64,000 nucleotides of DNA, from the NCBI GenBank assembly GCA_017438285.1, contig JAFRVY010000014.1, positions 24,026 to 88,025 on the forward strand, given 5' to 3'. Shown here piece after piece: positions 15,778-24,814 of the stretch (position 1 is the stretch's first letter; the number at the start of each line of letters is the position of its first letter). The position numbers and the translations under genes are program-made. The stretch comes from Bacillota bacterium (GTDB lineage Bacteria; Bacillota; Clostridia; Peptostreptococcales; Anaerovoracaceae). The notes beneath the pieces are model-generated. The model did not search any database and was not told the origin of the DNA. It worked only from the letters and a program-made list of their open reading frames with translations.

Positions 15778-16986
15778 CTATTCAGAATCGGTTGACTCAG
15801 ACTCATCCTCTGCTGCAGGAGCTTCGCCTGGTGTGTAGTCGCAGTTCATCTTCTGGTCAACAACGTAGATCCAGGTCTTGCCCGGGGTCAGACGGAACTG
15901 ATTTCCGTTCTCATCCTTGAAGATCGTCCTGTGATCCATGTCCTTTCTGGACCAGGTTCCCTTGACGACTTCGCCCTGTGTGAAGAGCATTGCGTCTCCG
16001 CCCTGTGCCATATCGATCTGGAGTCTTCCCTTGTGGTCAAGCTCACCTGTCTCTTTGTCTGTCATGATTTCACTCTTTACATACTGAACGATGACATTGG
16101 AGAAGGACAGCTGCTCGCCCGTTTCTTTGTCTACATACGGATCGCCGTACCAGTACCTGTCGTAAAGACCTGTCTCCGGATTGTAAACGCATTCACTGTT
16201 ACATCCGCTGGATGAAACGTGTACTGATTTCGCGTACTCAGGTTCTGCAAGAATTGCTTCTGCCTTTTCAACCGCTTCAACATCTTCAGGTTCTGTCGAG
16301 TCGCCCTTTTCTTCGATCAAAGCCTCAGCTTCGGCCTTTGCAGCCTTTACCTCTTCAGCCCACTTTTCATCGCGGAACTTATACGGCTTGATATTGACGC
16401 GTTCATCGAACCAGCCTTCTTTATCGGCTCTCTCCTGGATGCTGGACCAGTCTATATATGCGTTGTTCGGTGCTGCCTTGTCATCCACACGGTAGAACAA
16501 CTGTGAATCCTGCATGCCGTTGATGTGCGGAATGCCGCACCATTCCATGTAGAACTTGGCTTTCTTTCCCCAACCGTATCCAACGTGGCAAGCTTTGAAT
16601 TCTCTCGCTACATTGATGAAATAGTACCTAACGCTTCTAATTGGTCCGACTTTTTCAGGAAAATCTGTATAGTAAACTGCCTGAAGCCTTGTCAGCTCCG
16701 CTTCAACTGGGAACTCATAGATAATGTCCGCGTAAGAAATGTTTGACTGCGGAACAGCGCCATCCGGTGCGTTCGGTATGGATACGACTACCGGTCTGAT
16801 CGGAAGATCTTCTTCAGATTCTAATACAGCTCCTGTCAATGGATTGACGATTGGTTCCGGTTCTGCTACTTCTCCGGTTCCACCGCCGCCGCATCCGGTC
16901 ATCGCGACAATTCCCGCACCAAGTCCGAGGACTGCCAGTGCGGCAATGACGACTAGTACTGGAATTTTGCTTTTCTGTTTTTTCAT
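15778..16986 (-). CDS. DUF3048 (YerB-type) lipoprotein
   Basis: A 402-residue exported protein. A hydrophobic segment at residues 9-29 ends in GIVAMTGCGGGG, where Cys is probably lipidated although the lipobox is weak. DUF3048 features are NPLTGAVLESEEDLPIRPVVV, YADIIYEFPVEAELTRLQAV and EKVGPIRSVRYYFI, followed by the C-terminal domain ending RLTPGKTWIYVV. An acidic Lys/Glu-rich insertion at about 215-255 looks like a coiled spacer. YerB-type proteins are surface lipoproteins without a firmly established activity. It is convergent with the PBP and divergent from the TSCPD gene, so it is probably monocistronic. Confidence 0.88.
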   Translation of the reverse strand: MKKQKSKIPVLVVIAALAVLGLGAGIVAMTGCGGGGTGEVAEPEPIVNPLTGAVLESEEDLPIRPVVVSIPNAPDGAVPQSNISYADIIYEFPVEAELTRLQAVYYTDFPEKVGPIRSVRYYFINVAREFKACHVGYGWGKKAKFYMEWCGIPHINGMQDSQLFYRVDDKAAPNNAYIDWSSIQERADKEGWFDERVNIKPYKFRDEKWAEEVKAAKAEAEALIEEKGDSTEPEDVEAVEKAEAILAEPEYAKSVHVSSSGCNSECVYNPETGLYDRYWYGDPYVDKETGEQLSFSNVIVQYVKSEIMTDKETGELDHKGRLQIDMAQGGDAMLFTQGEVVKGTWSRKDMDHRTIFKDENGNQFRLTPGKTWIYVVDQKMNCDYTPGEAPAAEDESESTDSE

Positions 16987-17055
16987 TAGCCTTCATTCCC
17001 TTCCTTTATTACGTGTGATATACTGTCATCAAAATTATAACATAGGAGATTTGCA

Positions 17056-17316
17056 ATGAAACATGAATATTTGACAAGAAACGTGTGTCCAACCAAGCTG
17101 GAATTCGATCTGGACGGAGACGTTGTGCGCAATATTAAATTCACCGGAGGCTGCAACGGCAACCTCAAGGCCATCGCAATGCTGGTTGATGGATGGACTG
17201 TTGACCAGATTACTGAGAAGCTTGCCGGCAACACCTGCGGGTTCAAGTCGACATCTTGCGCAGATCAGCTAACCATAGCAATTAACAAGGCTCTAGCCGA
17301 AGAACGAGGCGAATAA
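17056..17316 (+). CDS. TSCPD domain protein (TIGR03905)
   Basis: An 86-residue protein that is a single TSCPD domain. It has [13 protein letters not shown], the [18 protein letters not shown] segment and TSCADQL near the C-terminus, with conserved cysteines. This domain also ends class II ribonucleotide reductases, where it is thought to help bind metal or nucleic acid. The free-standing form has no proven role. AGGAG lies 7 bases before ATG. The nfo gene begins one base after its stop, implying translational coupling and perhaps a link to DNA repair. Confidence 0.88.
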   Translation: MKHEYLTRNVCPTKLEFDLDGDVVRNIKFTGGCNGNLKAIAMLVDGWTVDQITEKLAGNTCGFKSTSCADQLTIAINKALAEERGE

Positions 17317-17317
17317 A

Positions 17318-18148
17318 ATGCTGTATATCGGCTATCATTTATCATCTGTAAATGGGTTCGAAGCAATGGGCAAAGAGGCTCTCCTGGCGGGAGCAAACAC
17401 CTTTGCCTTTTTTACTCGCAACCCGCGAGGCGGCAAAGCCAAAGACATCGATCCCGATGATGCAAAGGCTTTAATTTCATTAATATTTGATAATGACTCC
17501 CCTTTCGCGCCACTCGTCGCTCATGCGCCGTACACGCTGAACCCGTGCTCCGATAAAGCCAACGTGCGGGAGTTTGCCCATATGTGTATGTCTGATGACC
17601 TGCAGCGCATGGAGTATCTGCCGGGCAACTACTACAACTTCCACCCGGGCAGCCACGTGGGTCAGGGAGTTGAAGCCGGCATCCGGATGATTACGGATCT
17701 GCTCAACGACATCATGACGCCCGAGCAGACCACCACCGTCCTGCTCGAGACCATGTCGGGCAAAGGCAGTGAAGTCGGCGGCAGGTTCGAGGAACTTGCG
17801 CGGATCATCGACGGCATCAAGCTGAAGGACAAGATCGGCATTTGCATGGACACTTGCCATGTGCACGACGCCGGGTACGATATCATTGGAGATCTCGACA
17901 GGGTGCTGGACGAGTTCGACCGCATCGTCGGTCTCGACAAGCTCAAGGCTCTGCACATCAATGACAGCAAAAACCCAATTGGCTCCCATAAGGACCGCCA
18001 CGCCTGCATCGGTGAAGGCACCATCGGTCTGGATGCCATCGGCCGCTTCATCAATCACCCGAAGCTGGCCGGTCTGCCGTGCATCCTCGAAACGCCGAAC
18101 GAGTTCGAGGGGTACAAGAGAGAAATCGAAATGCTGCGATCATACTGA
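17318..18148 (+). CDS. nfo: Endonuclease IV (AP endonuclease)
   Basis: A 276-residue TIM-barrel enzyme that cuts DNA 5' of abasic sites in base excision repair. The trinuclear zinc ligands are visible: His in VAHAPYTLN, His in NFHPGSHVG, Glu in [11 protein letters not shown], Asp-His in [10 protein letters not shown], His in ALHINDSK, Asp-His in SHKDRH and Glu in ILETPNE. Length is normal. It is coupled to the upstream TSCPD gene (one-base gap), and its stop codon lies inside the terminator stem. Confidence 0.95.
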   Translation: MLYIGYHLSSVNGFEAMGKEALLAGANTFAFFTRNPRGGKAKDIDPDDAKALISLIFDNDSPFAPLVAHAPYTLNPCSDKANVREFAHMCMSDDLQRMEYLPGNYYNFHPGSHVGQGVEAGIRMITDLLNDIMTPEQTTTVLLETMSGKGSEVGGRFEELARIIDGIKLKDKIGICMDTCHVHDAGYDIIGDLDRVLDEFDRIVGLDKLKALHINDSKNPIGSHKDRHACIGEGTIGLDAIGRFINHPKLAGLPCILETPNEFEGYKREIEMLRSY

Positions 18149-18160
18149 TCGCAGTTTTTT
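18134..18160 (+). terminator. Intrinsic terminator overlapping the nfo stop codon
   Basis: Perfect 9-bp stem CTGCGATCA/TGATCGCAG (18134-18142 with 18146-18154) followed by six T. The TGA stop is part of the descending arm. Confidence 0.85.
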
Positions 18161-18264
18161 GTTCTATTTAAGTTCTTTTGTTTGCACCATGTTGCTTTGC
18201 AAACCGGGATTTGTCGAGGTGCCTAGCCTAAAACTGCTGGATGCAGCCGAGGTTTTCTCACTCT

Positions 18265-18597
18265 TTAACCCAACCCTTGTAATCAGTTGACCTGTTGGTT
18301 ATTATTTCATAGATTTTGTTTTCTTCGTTAACCATTATCGGGATAAAATGGATAGGTTTGGTTAACTTTTGTCCCTTGAGGCGTTGTCTGATTAACCATT
18401 TTTCTATGGCCTTTGTGAGTTTGGTTAACATGCATTAACCAAGAAACAAATTATTGCATGGTTTTGGTTAAAAGGGCAGGCGCCCTCGCCACCAAATTTA
18501 ACCAAAAGACATAGTATTACACGATTTTGGTTAAGTCATGAACTGTTTGCAACGCATATGTTAACTAAACGGCAAAGGATTTCACCATTTTGGTTAA
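18265..18597. repeat. Phased array of 12 alternating TTAACC/GGTTAA half-sites (six dyad units)
   Basis: Half-sites start at 18265, 18297, 18328, 18360, 18392, 18423, 18435, 18466, 18498, 18529, 18561 and 18592, strictly alternating in orientation. Ten of the eleven intervals are 31 or 32 bases and sum to 315, a mean of 31.5; the other is 12. Ten half-sites match TTAACC/GGTTAA exactly; 18297 reads GGTTAT and 18561 reads TTAACT. Flanks often extend to TTAACCA and TTTTGGTTAA. The DNA between half-sites is not conserved. The region lies between two converging genes, beyond the nfo terminator, and has no credible ORF. It looks like a multi-protein binding array on one helical face; its function is unknown. 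Confidence 0.85.
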
Positions 18598-18680
18598 AAT
18601 CGAGTGGAGCTCACCAATCCAGGTTTGGCGGGATATTCGGTATACCCCGTCAGGCCTTTGTGCAATGTGCGCAAAATAAA

Positions 18681-18708
18681 ACAGCTGGACCTCAACGGGT
18701 CCAGCTGT
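18681..18708 (-). terminator. Terminator of the NhaC antiporter gene
   Basis: Perfect 11-bp stem (18681-18691 with 18698-18708). On the minus strand it is followed by TTTTATTTTG. Confidence 0.88.
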
Positions 18709-18775
18709 TCGCTGTTATGATATTTGGCTGTCGCTATTGCAGGTCCGTGACCGCAACTGCGAGCAGGCTCTGCGC

Positions 18776-20290
18776 TTATGCCATTATGAATCCGAATACT
18801 GCGTAGAATACGAACGAAATGGCAGCTGCGATGATACCGTAAGGCATCTGAGTGAATGCGTGTCTGAAGTTGTCGCATCCGCAAGCCGCCGAAGTGAGTA
18901 CGGTTGCGTCTGAGTAGAAGCAGATGTGTGATCCGAATACGCCGGCGGAGATACAAGCTCCTACTGCGAGCGGCATGCTTACGCCGATGTTCATTGCCAG
19001 TGGTATGATGATCGGCAGCGCGATGATGTACATGCCCCAGTTGGTACCGGTAATAAACTCGGTACAAGCGAGTACCAGGAAGATAATCATCGGAGCCGTT
19101 GCCGGAGTCATGACCGTTGTCGCTGATTCGATACACCACTTGGTGAACCCGATCTGTTCGTTCATGTCCGCGAATACAAAGGCCATAACCATGAGCATCA
19201 GCGGCAGGATCATGTTCTGAATACCCTTGATGATGATATCCCAGAACTCGGCTGCCGACATGATATTCTGTGCCATGTACATGATGAACATGACGACCAG
19301 TGTTGCGAGAACGCCCATCTCCATATCCGTATCAAAGAGGATCGTAAATCCTACGAGACAGATGATCGGGATGAAGAAGTTGAACATATGAGGCTTCTCA
19401 GGAATGTTCATCTCGTCGCCGTGATCACTGGCCAGGATCGAGATCTTTTCGGATCCTTCCGGTGCCAGCGGACCGCCGTCGGCAACTCTCTGGTATGCCT
19501 TTTTCATTCCGAAGATCTTTGGAACCACTCCTATTACAACGAGCGGAACGATCAGTGCCGCGATCCATGCATAGAAGTTGAACGGTATCGTCTTGACGAA
19601 CATTTCGATTTCGCTGGCGTCGCCTACCTGCCAGCCGTTCTTAACCAGTATTCTGCCGCAGAATACCGACCATGTCGTGATTGGAATCAGTACGCACAAA
19701 GGCGCTGCCGTCGAGTCACAAACATATGCCAGCATTTCTCTCGGCGTTTTGTGCTTGTCTGTCAGCGGAGCCATACAGGACCCGACTGTCATGGAATTGA
19801 GGTAGTCATCGATAAAGATGATACAGCCCAGTATCCATGTCCAGATCAGAGCTGTCTTCTCGGTCTTCGCACGTTTCGAAGCCCACTGTCCAAAAGCATA
19901 GGCGCCGCCTGAGCGTTCGATCAGGGAGATGATGCCGCCCATGAGTCCGCATACTATGATCAGCCATGCGATGTCCTCTGACATCATCGTCGCGAGCAGC
20001 GAATCACTGAACGCCTGCAGTGTGTTCGAACCGCTTTCTCCTACCATGATGAATCCTACTACCGCACCAATCGTAAGGGCTTCGATGATTCTCTTCGTAA
20101 TAAAGATGTACAGGATCATCAGAAGCGCAGGGATGGTACACAGCACTCCAAATTGAGCGGGATCGTCAGGCAGGAAGAATTTAAGAATGAATGTTGCTAT
20201 GATAATGATTGCTGCCGCCAGCAGGGATTTTCTGGCGTTAAATGTCGCAATCTCATTAGCAATTATTTCATTTTGCTCTTTCAGTGACAT
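18776..20290 (-). CDS. NhaC-type Na+/H+ antiporter
   Basis: A 504-residue membrane protein with about eleven to twelve helices. Family features are GLMGGIISLIERSGGAYAFG, IFIDDYLNSMTVGSCMAPL and the second-half motif FITGTNWGMYIIALPI with GVFGSHICFYSDATVL. These match the NhaC antiporter superfamily, some members of which exchange organic acids or amino acids (malate/lactate type). Transcribed alone: a terminator lies downstream, and the flavodiiron gene upstream has its own. Upstream bases hold GAAAGGAGTGG close to the ATG. Ion specificity is by family only. Confidence 0.85.
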   Translation of the reverse strand: MSLKEQNEIIANEIATFNARKSLLAAAIIIIATFILKFFLPDDPAQFGVLCTIPALLMILYIFITKRIIEALTIGAVVGFIMVGESGSNTLQAFSDSLLATMMSEDIAWLIIVCGLMGGIISLIERSGGAYAFGQWASKRAKTEKTALIWTWILGCIIFIDDYLNSMTVGSCMAPLTDKHKTPREMLAYVCDSTAAPLCVLIPITTWSVFCGRILVKNGWQVGDASEIEMFVKTIPFNFYAWIAALIVPLVVIGVVPKIFGMKKAYQRVADGGPLAPEGSEKISILASDHGDEMNIPEKPHMFNFFIPIICLVGFTILFDTDMEMGVLATLVVMFIMYMAQNIMSAAEFWDIIIKGIQNMILPLMLMVMAFVFADMNEQIGFTKWCIESATTVMTPATAPMIIFLVLACTEFITGTNWGMYIIALPIIIPLAMNIGVSMPLAVGACISAGVFGSHICFYSDATVLTSAACGCDNFRHAFTQMPYGIIAAAISFVFYAVFGFIMA

Positions 20291-20424
20291 TTTCCACTCC
20301 TTTCTGTAAATAGTGAGAATAATTTGAAATCATTACGTTAATTAAATTATATTACGCTCCAAAACAATGTCAACCTTTAACGCTTTAATTTCATAAAACA
20401 AAATGCCGGCCAAACGCACAACAA

Positions 20425-20450
20425 AAACCGGCTTCCGAAGAAGCCGGTTT
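20425..20450 (-). terminator. Terminator after the flavodiiron gene
   Basis: Perfect 11-bp stem AAACCGGCTTC/GAAGCCGGTTT with CGAA tetraloop, followed on the minus strand by a T tract (TTTTTGTTG). Confidence 0.9.
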
Positions 20451-20484
20451 CGTCTTTTCATATCATGCTGCCGGATGTTCCGGT

Positions 20485-22284
20485 TTAGCCCATCTTCGTG
20501 AAGTCGCTTGCGCCGTGCTTGCAGAGCGGACAAATGAAGTCTTCCGGAAGGTCTTCGCCTTCGTATACATATCCGCACACATCGCATACCCAGCCTTTGA
20601 CCTCTTCCTGCGGACGAGGCTTAACGTTCTTCTGATAGAAGGTGTAAGTCATTGTGTCAACGGCGTTGAGCACTGCGCTCTCCGTGATGTCGCAGAAGAA
20701 CATCAGGTGGCTTCCTGTGTCAACGGTATCGAATACCTTCAGTGACATGTAGCCGTTAGCGTACTTGTTCAAGTATGGCAGTCCGTTGCCGGATCTGTCG
20801 AAGTGTTCGAAGTCAGCGAACTTGTTCACATCGCGTCCGGACTGGAATCCAAATTGCTGGAAGATCTGGAACGGCGCCTGCTCATTCAGCGTGCAAACGT
20901 TGAGCACACCGGTCTTCGCGATGGTGTCGCATGAGTAGTTCGCCTTGTTGACGCCGACGATGAGTCTGCTCGGATCGTTGCTGACCTGTGCAACGGTGTT
21001 GCCGATCATACCGTTGTCTCTCTTGCCGTCGTTACTTGTGATGACATAGAGACCGTAACCGATCTTGAAGAGTGCGCTTGGATCGATCTTCTTTTCTTCT
21101 TCTTCGAACTCAGGCTTGATGTAATCCGCGGCCAGCTCGTCTGCCAGCGCGTTGATCTGCTCGATGTTCTCAGCGTTCAAAGCGGAAAGGATCGAAACCG
21201 TGTTCTTCGCGAAGGTGATGTCCTTGCACTTCTCCAGCATGCCTTTCATAACTCTGGCAGCCGTCGGCGCCCAGGATCCGTTCTCGATGAGTGCGACCGT
21301 CTTCTTCTGGAAGTTTCTCTCTACCAGATGGTCGATGAACTGTCTCATGAACGGGAAGATTTCTGAATTGTATGTGGTGGTCGCCAGGACCAGTTTATCG
21401 TATCTGAATGCATCCTCAACAGCTTCTGCCCAGTCGTCTCTCGCCAGATCAGTGATCTCAACAACAGGAACACCTCTTGCCAGCAATTCTGACTGCAGCA
21501 TCTCAGCGGCTTCCTTAGTGTGGCCGTATACGGAAGTGTAGGCGATAAAGATGCCGTCCGTCTCAGCCAGGTAGCTGGACCATGTGTCGTACAGGCCGAT
21601 GTAGTATCCCAGGTCTTCCGTGAGAACCGGTCCGTGGAGCGGACAGATCTTTTCGATCTCGAGAGCCGCCGCCTTCTTCAGGACCGCCTGTACCTGCGGG
21701 CCGTACTTGCCGACGATACCGAAGTAGTATCTTCTGGCTTCGCATGCCCAGTCTTCCTCTACGTCGAGAGCGCCGAACTTACCGAATCCATCTGCAGAGA
21801 ACAAAACCTTATCGGCAGGATCGTATGTCATCATAACCTCAGGCCAGTGAACCATCGGCGCGAACACGAAGTTCAGCTGATGTCCGCCCAGATCGAGGAC
21901 GTCTCCGTTCTCAACTTCCAGCGTATTCTTTAACTCCAGTTCAGGGAAGAACTGGCCGATCATCTTAAATGTCTTCTTATTTCCTACAACCGTAGCCTGC
22001 GGGAACTTCTCAACAAATGCCTGAATGGATGCTGAGTGGTCAGGTTCCATGTGCTGTACTACCAGATAATCCGGAGCGTCACACTTGATCGCTGCCTCGA
22101 TGTTCTGGAGCCATTCATCGGTCTTTCTCTTATCGATCGTGTCCATGATGGCAATCTTGTCGCCGATGACAGCGTATGAGTTGTACGCCATGCCGTTCGG
22201 TACGATATACTGACCCTCGAACAAGTCGATATCATGATCATTGGCACCTATGTAAATGATCGATTCTGTGATTTTTGCATTCAT
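20485..22284 (-). CDS. Four-domain flavodiiron protein (diiron-flavodoxin-flavin reductase-rubredoxin)
   Basis: A 599-residue cytoplasmic enzyme. Residues 1-245 are the metallo-beta-lactamase-like diiron core with HMEPDHSAS, His in APMVHWPEVM, Asp in LFSADGFG and His in CPLHGP. Residues 252-395 are flavodoxin (IAYTSVYGHTKEAAEML). Residues 405-545 are a flavin-reductase-like domain (NGMIGNTVAQVSNDPSRLIV). The end is rubredoxin with WVCDVCGYVYEG and FICPLCKHG. It should reduce O2 to water or NO to N2O, with electron entry domains built in. GGAGACGCAATAATG start, 15 bases after scpB, so cotranscribed. Confidence 0.93.
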   Translation of the reverse strand: MNAKITESIIYIGANDHDIDLFEGQYIVPNGMAYNSYAVIGDKIAIMDTIDKRKTDEWLQNIEAAIKCDAPDYLVVQHMEPDHSASIQAFVEKFPQATVVGNKKTFKMIGQFFPELELKNTLEVENGDVLDLGGHQLNFVFAPMVHWPEVMMTYDPADKVLFSADGFGKFGALDVEEDWACEARRYYFGIVGKYGPQVQAVLKKAAALEIEKICPLHGPVLTEDLGYYIGLYDTWSSYLAETDGIFIAYTSVYGHTKEAAEMLQSELLARGVPVVEITDLARDDWAEAVEDAFRYDKLVLATTTYNSEIFPFMRQFIDHLVERNFQKKTVALIENGSWAPTAARVMKGMLEKCKDITFAKNTVSILSALNAENIEQINALADELAADYIKPEFEEEEKKIDPSALFKIGYGLYVITSNDGKRDNGMIGNTVAQVSNDPSRLIVGVNKANYSCDTIAKTGVLNVCTLNEQAPFQIFQQFGFQSGRDVNKFADFEHFDRSGNGLPYLNKYANGYMSLKVFDTVDTGSHLMFFCDITESAVLNAVDTMTYTFYQKNVKPRPQEEVKGWVCDVCGYVYEGEDLPEDFICPLCKHGASDFTKMG

Positions 22285-22299
22285 TATTGCGTCTCCTTT

Positions 22300-22902
22300 C
22301 TATTCCTTCATGTCGTCCAGCGAAAGCTGTCCGAGCACTCCGTCGATTGTTGCAATGGCTTCATCCTCCTCTTCAGCCAAAGCGCCTTCGATGTCTTCGA
22401 TCTCCGGCAGATCTTTGAGTGTTTCGAAACCGAACTGCTTCAAAAACTCATCTGTCGTGCCGTAGAGGATCGGTCTTCCGACCGTATCAGCTCTTCCGAC
22501 TTCCGCGACCAGTCCCTTTTTTATGAGACCTTCCATGACTCTGTCGCATCGGATTCCTCGGATGCTTTCGATCTCGCCTTTGGTGACCGGCTGCCTGTAA
22601 GCTACGATTGCCAGTGTCTCCAGCGCTGACTGGGACAGCCTCTTTTTTCTTACCGGCGTACAAAGTCTTTCGATGTAGTCCAGGTTCTCTTTTCGTGTGA
22701 CGAACTGGAAGCACTTGTTGACCTCTCTGATCACGATGCCTCTGCCTTCCTGCTCGTACTCGGTCTGGAGTTCCTTGAAGCAGTCATATACTTCTTTTTT
22801 ATCTGTATTGAATATATCGGCCACATCCTTGACGCTCAGGGGCTCGCCCCATACGAACATCATGGATTCGATTGCCGATTTCATCGTCTTATTGCTTGCC
22901 AT
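22300..22902 (-). CDS. scpB: Segregation and condensation protein B
   Basis: A 200-residue protein with two winged-helix domains. Seen motifs are AIESMMFVWGEPLSVKDVA at the N-terminus, SQSALETLAIVAYRQPVTKGEIESIRG and the second wing VGRPILYGTTDEFLKQFG. ScpB dimers with ScpA regulate the SMC ATPase in chromosome segregation. Its start overlaps the scpA stop by one base, the usual coupled order. The smc gene is not in this window. The acidic C-terminal tail (LAEEEDEAIATIDGVL) is normal for clostridia. Confidence 0.95.
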   Translation of the reverse strand: MASNKTMKSAIESMMFVWGEPLSVKDVADIFNTDKKEVYDCFKELQTEYEQEGRGIVIREVNKCFQFVTRKENLDYIERLCTPVRKKRLSQSALETLAIVAYRQPVTKGEIESIRGIRCDRVMEGLIKKGLVAEVGRADTVGRPILYGTTDEFLKQFGFETLKDLPEIEDIEGALAEEEDEAIATIDGVLGQLSLDDMKE

Positions 22903-23675
22903 TAGTTCTCCTTCAATTCAATTTTATCTTCAAACAGTCTGTCTGTCGCTTTCACTTTGATGTCGCCAAAGATCTTCTTTTGCTCCGCATCCAGTGTACG
23001 TGCTTTCATCATCTCCAGCACCGATGCGAAGGTAACGGAAATGTCGTACTTGTCGCCCTGATTCGGCACGAGCTTCCTGAAGTCCGTCTCGCGCAAGCCT
23101 TCCTTCTTGAAATAGTCCCTGATTCCTATCATTCTCAGTTCAGTGGTGATGCGCTGCTTCTCTGTTCGCAGGTGGTGCTCACGCAGTTCTTCCAGCCTCT
23201 TCTTGCGCTGGATAAACAGTTCGAATGCGTTCTTGAACTGCTCGATGTCCAGACTCAGATAGATGTCCGGCTCGCCTGTATATTCCGCCAGATCCTCCTG
23301 CGGCTTTTCGAGGGCTTTGAGCGCTTCCTCCCTGCGCTCCTCCAGCATGGCCGAGATCGCCTTGAACTGCTTGTACTCTTTGAGCTTTTGGACGAGCTCC
23401 GTCCTCGGATCCTCGTATACCTCATCGCCCGCTTCATCCATGACGCTCCTCGGCAGCAGCATCTTGGACTTGATTTCCAAAAGCTCCGCAGCGAGCACCA
23501 TAAACTCCGAAGACAGGACGATATCGGCTTCTTCCATCTCCTTGACGTAGTTGATATATTGCGTTGTGATCTCCGAGATCTGAATGTCGTAAATGCTCAT
23601 TCTGGCATGCTCAATCAGGTACACCAGAAGGTCAAAAGGTCCCTCGAAGACGTTCAATTTTACTCTGTAACTCAT
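22902..23675 (-). CDS. scpA: Segregation and condensation protein A (kleisin)
   Basis: A 257-residue kleisin. It begins YRVKLNVFEGPFDLLVYLIE, the ScpA signature, followed by ISEITTQYINYVKEMEEAD and FMVLAAELLEIKSKMLLPR. The C-terminal winged helix (DKYDISVTFASVLEMMKART) would bind the SMC head. It bridges the SMC heads with ScpB. It starts 4 bases after the acyltransferase stop, with no clear ribosome site, suggesting translational coupling to that gene. Confidence 0.95.
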   Translation of the reverse strand: MSYRVKLNVFEGPFDLLVYLIEHARMSIYDIQISEITTQYINYVKEMEEADIVLSSEFMVLAAELLEIKSKMLLPRSVMDEAGDEVYEDPRTELVQKLKEYKQFKAISAMLEERREEALKALEKPQEDLAEYTGEPDIYLSLDIEQFKNAFELFIQRKKRLEELREHHLRTEKQRITTELRMIGIRDYFKKEGLRETDFRKLVPNQGDKYDISVTFASVLEMMKARTLDAEQKKIFGDIKVKATDRLFEDKIELKEN

Positions 23676-23679
23676 GGCA

Positions 23680-24708
23680 CTATTTTACCATAAATTCATA
23701 TGCCTTTCCAAAAGGTTTGTATAAGAAGTGCATCGACTTATCGTAAGCCTTTGCAACGATCGGTCGCGAAAAAAGGTACACGCACGCAAGGGCAATAATG
23801 AGCATTACGCCAACGTAGATGAATCCACCCGGAGCCAGCAGTGCGAAGTCCTGTCTGCTTGCCCATTTCAAAATCTGTCTGACGAACACGTGCATCAGGA
23901 AAACGGTCATAGTATTCTGGCCGATCTGGGATATGAGTCCTCCTTTCGCCGGAAGTTTCTTATCCGGAAGCAGGTTGAACCAGATTGCCAGCCAGATCAG
24001 TGCGGCAAATCCTACGAGAACGCGTGCTGCGATACCTTCCACAAAGCTGATGTGCAATGCATTGTTGCAGTTCTTAAAGAGCAAAAGCCCCACACTGAAT
24101 CGCTCTGTCCACGAGAGCCAAATGGATATTCCGACCAGCACAGCCATCGGAAGAATCATGATCCAATGCGGAATCTTCCTCACTTTTTCAATGTGTTCCC
24201 ATTTGCAGCAATAGCCCAACATGAAAAATACCAAAAACGAGCATGCACGCTGTGCCGCCAGAACCGGCCCAAAGAAAGGAATGGCGCCTGCAGTCAAAAA
24301 CAACACCGCGGAGAGCGGCAGTATAAATGGTATCTTTGACAGGGTTTTGATGCCGAATCTATAGTAAAACATGACCAGAAGAAACCACATGGCATGGGTC
24401 GGTCTAATCATATGGAGATGGGCGGTCCCAAAGATGATATACCGCGCTCCAAAAGAAAGGATCATGAAAACGACGTAAGGCAGCAGCAGTGTTTCTACAG
24501 CTTTGGTGCGGCACTTATCCACATTTTTAGAGAAGTATCCGGATATGAAAAAGAACCCTTCCATCATAAACGAAAAACAGATGATATAAATCACCTTGGA
24601 AGGGGATCCTACTCCGAAATGTCCTCCGATCCTCAGGAAGTGGGCGAACACAACGCAGAAGATCAACAGCGCCTTGTAGTTGTCAAATAAATAGTTTCGT
24701 TCTTTCAT
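23680..24708 (-). CDS. Acyltransferase-3 family membrane protein
   Basis: A 342-residue protein with ten predicted helices. The first carries FDNYKALLIFCVVFAHFLR with the conserved His of acyltransferase-3 enzymes. FMMEGFFFISGYFSKN and THAMWFLLVMFYYRFG are further family signatures, close to fucose-4-O-acetylase-like proteins. It probably transfers an acyl group to a surface glycan or lipid outside the membrane. First gene of a run with scpA, scpB and the flavodiiron gene. Substrate not inferable. Confidence 0.82.
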   Translation of the reverse strand: MKERNYLFDNYKALLIFCVVFAHFLRIGGHFGVGSPSKVIYIICFSFMMEGFFFISGYFSKNVDKCRTKAVETLLLPYVVFMILSFGARYIIFGTAHLHMIRPTHAMWFLLVMFYYRFGIKTLSKIPFILPLSAVLFLTAGAIPFFGPVLAAQRACSFLVFFMLGYCCKWEHIEKVRKIPHWIMILPMAVLVGISIWLSWTERFSVGLLLFKNCNNALHISFVEGIAARVLVGFAALIWLAIWFNLLPDKKLPAKGGLISQIGQNTMTVFLMHVFVRQILKWASRQDFALLAPGGFIYVGVMLIIALACVYLFSRPIVAKAYDKSMHFLYKPFGKAYEFMVK

Positions 24709-24743
24709 CGTAATTTCTTTCGCCCATTTAATATATCATATTT

Positions 24744-24773
24744 TTGTTATTCATTGTTGATTTGTGGTAGAAT
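24744..24773 (+). promoter_or_regulatory. Promoter of the alanine-dehydrogenase-like gene
   Basis: TTGTTA (24744-24749), 18-base spacer, TAGAAT (24768-24773) preceded by TGG as an extended -10. It is about 40 bases ahead of ATG 24815. Confidence 0.6.
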
Positions 24774-24814
24774 GGTTTCGTTATTTAATATATTATTCTG
24801 ATAGGAGGCTGAAT

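Noticed and set aside
18265-18597. CRISPR array (about 63-bp period)
   Set aside because: Only 6-10 bases at each dyad end are conserved, the would-be repeats differ inside, and no cas gene is near.
18265-18597. Integron attC sites
   Set aside because: The ends do not fit the RYYYAAC/GTTRRRY core rules and no integrase or cassette genes are present.
18265-18597. Cluster of BirA operators (TTAACC...GGTTAA)
   Set aside because: Known biotin operators have about 14-16 bases between half-sites; here there are 25-26, and the region has no promoter.
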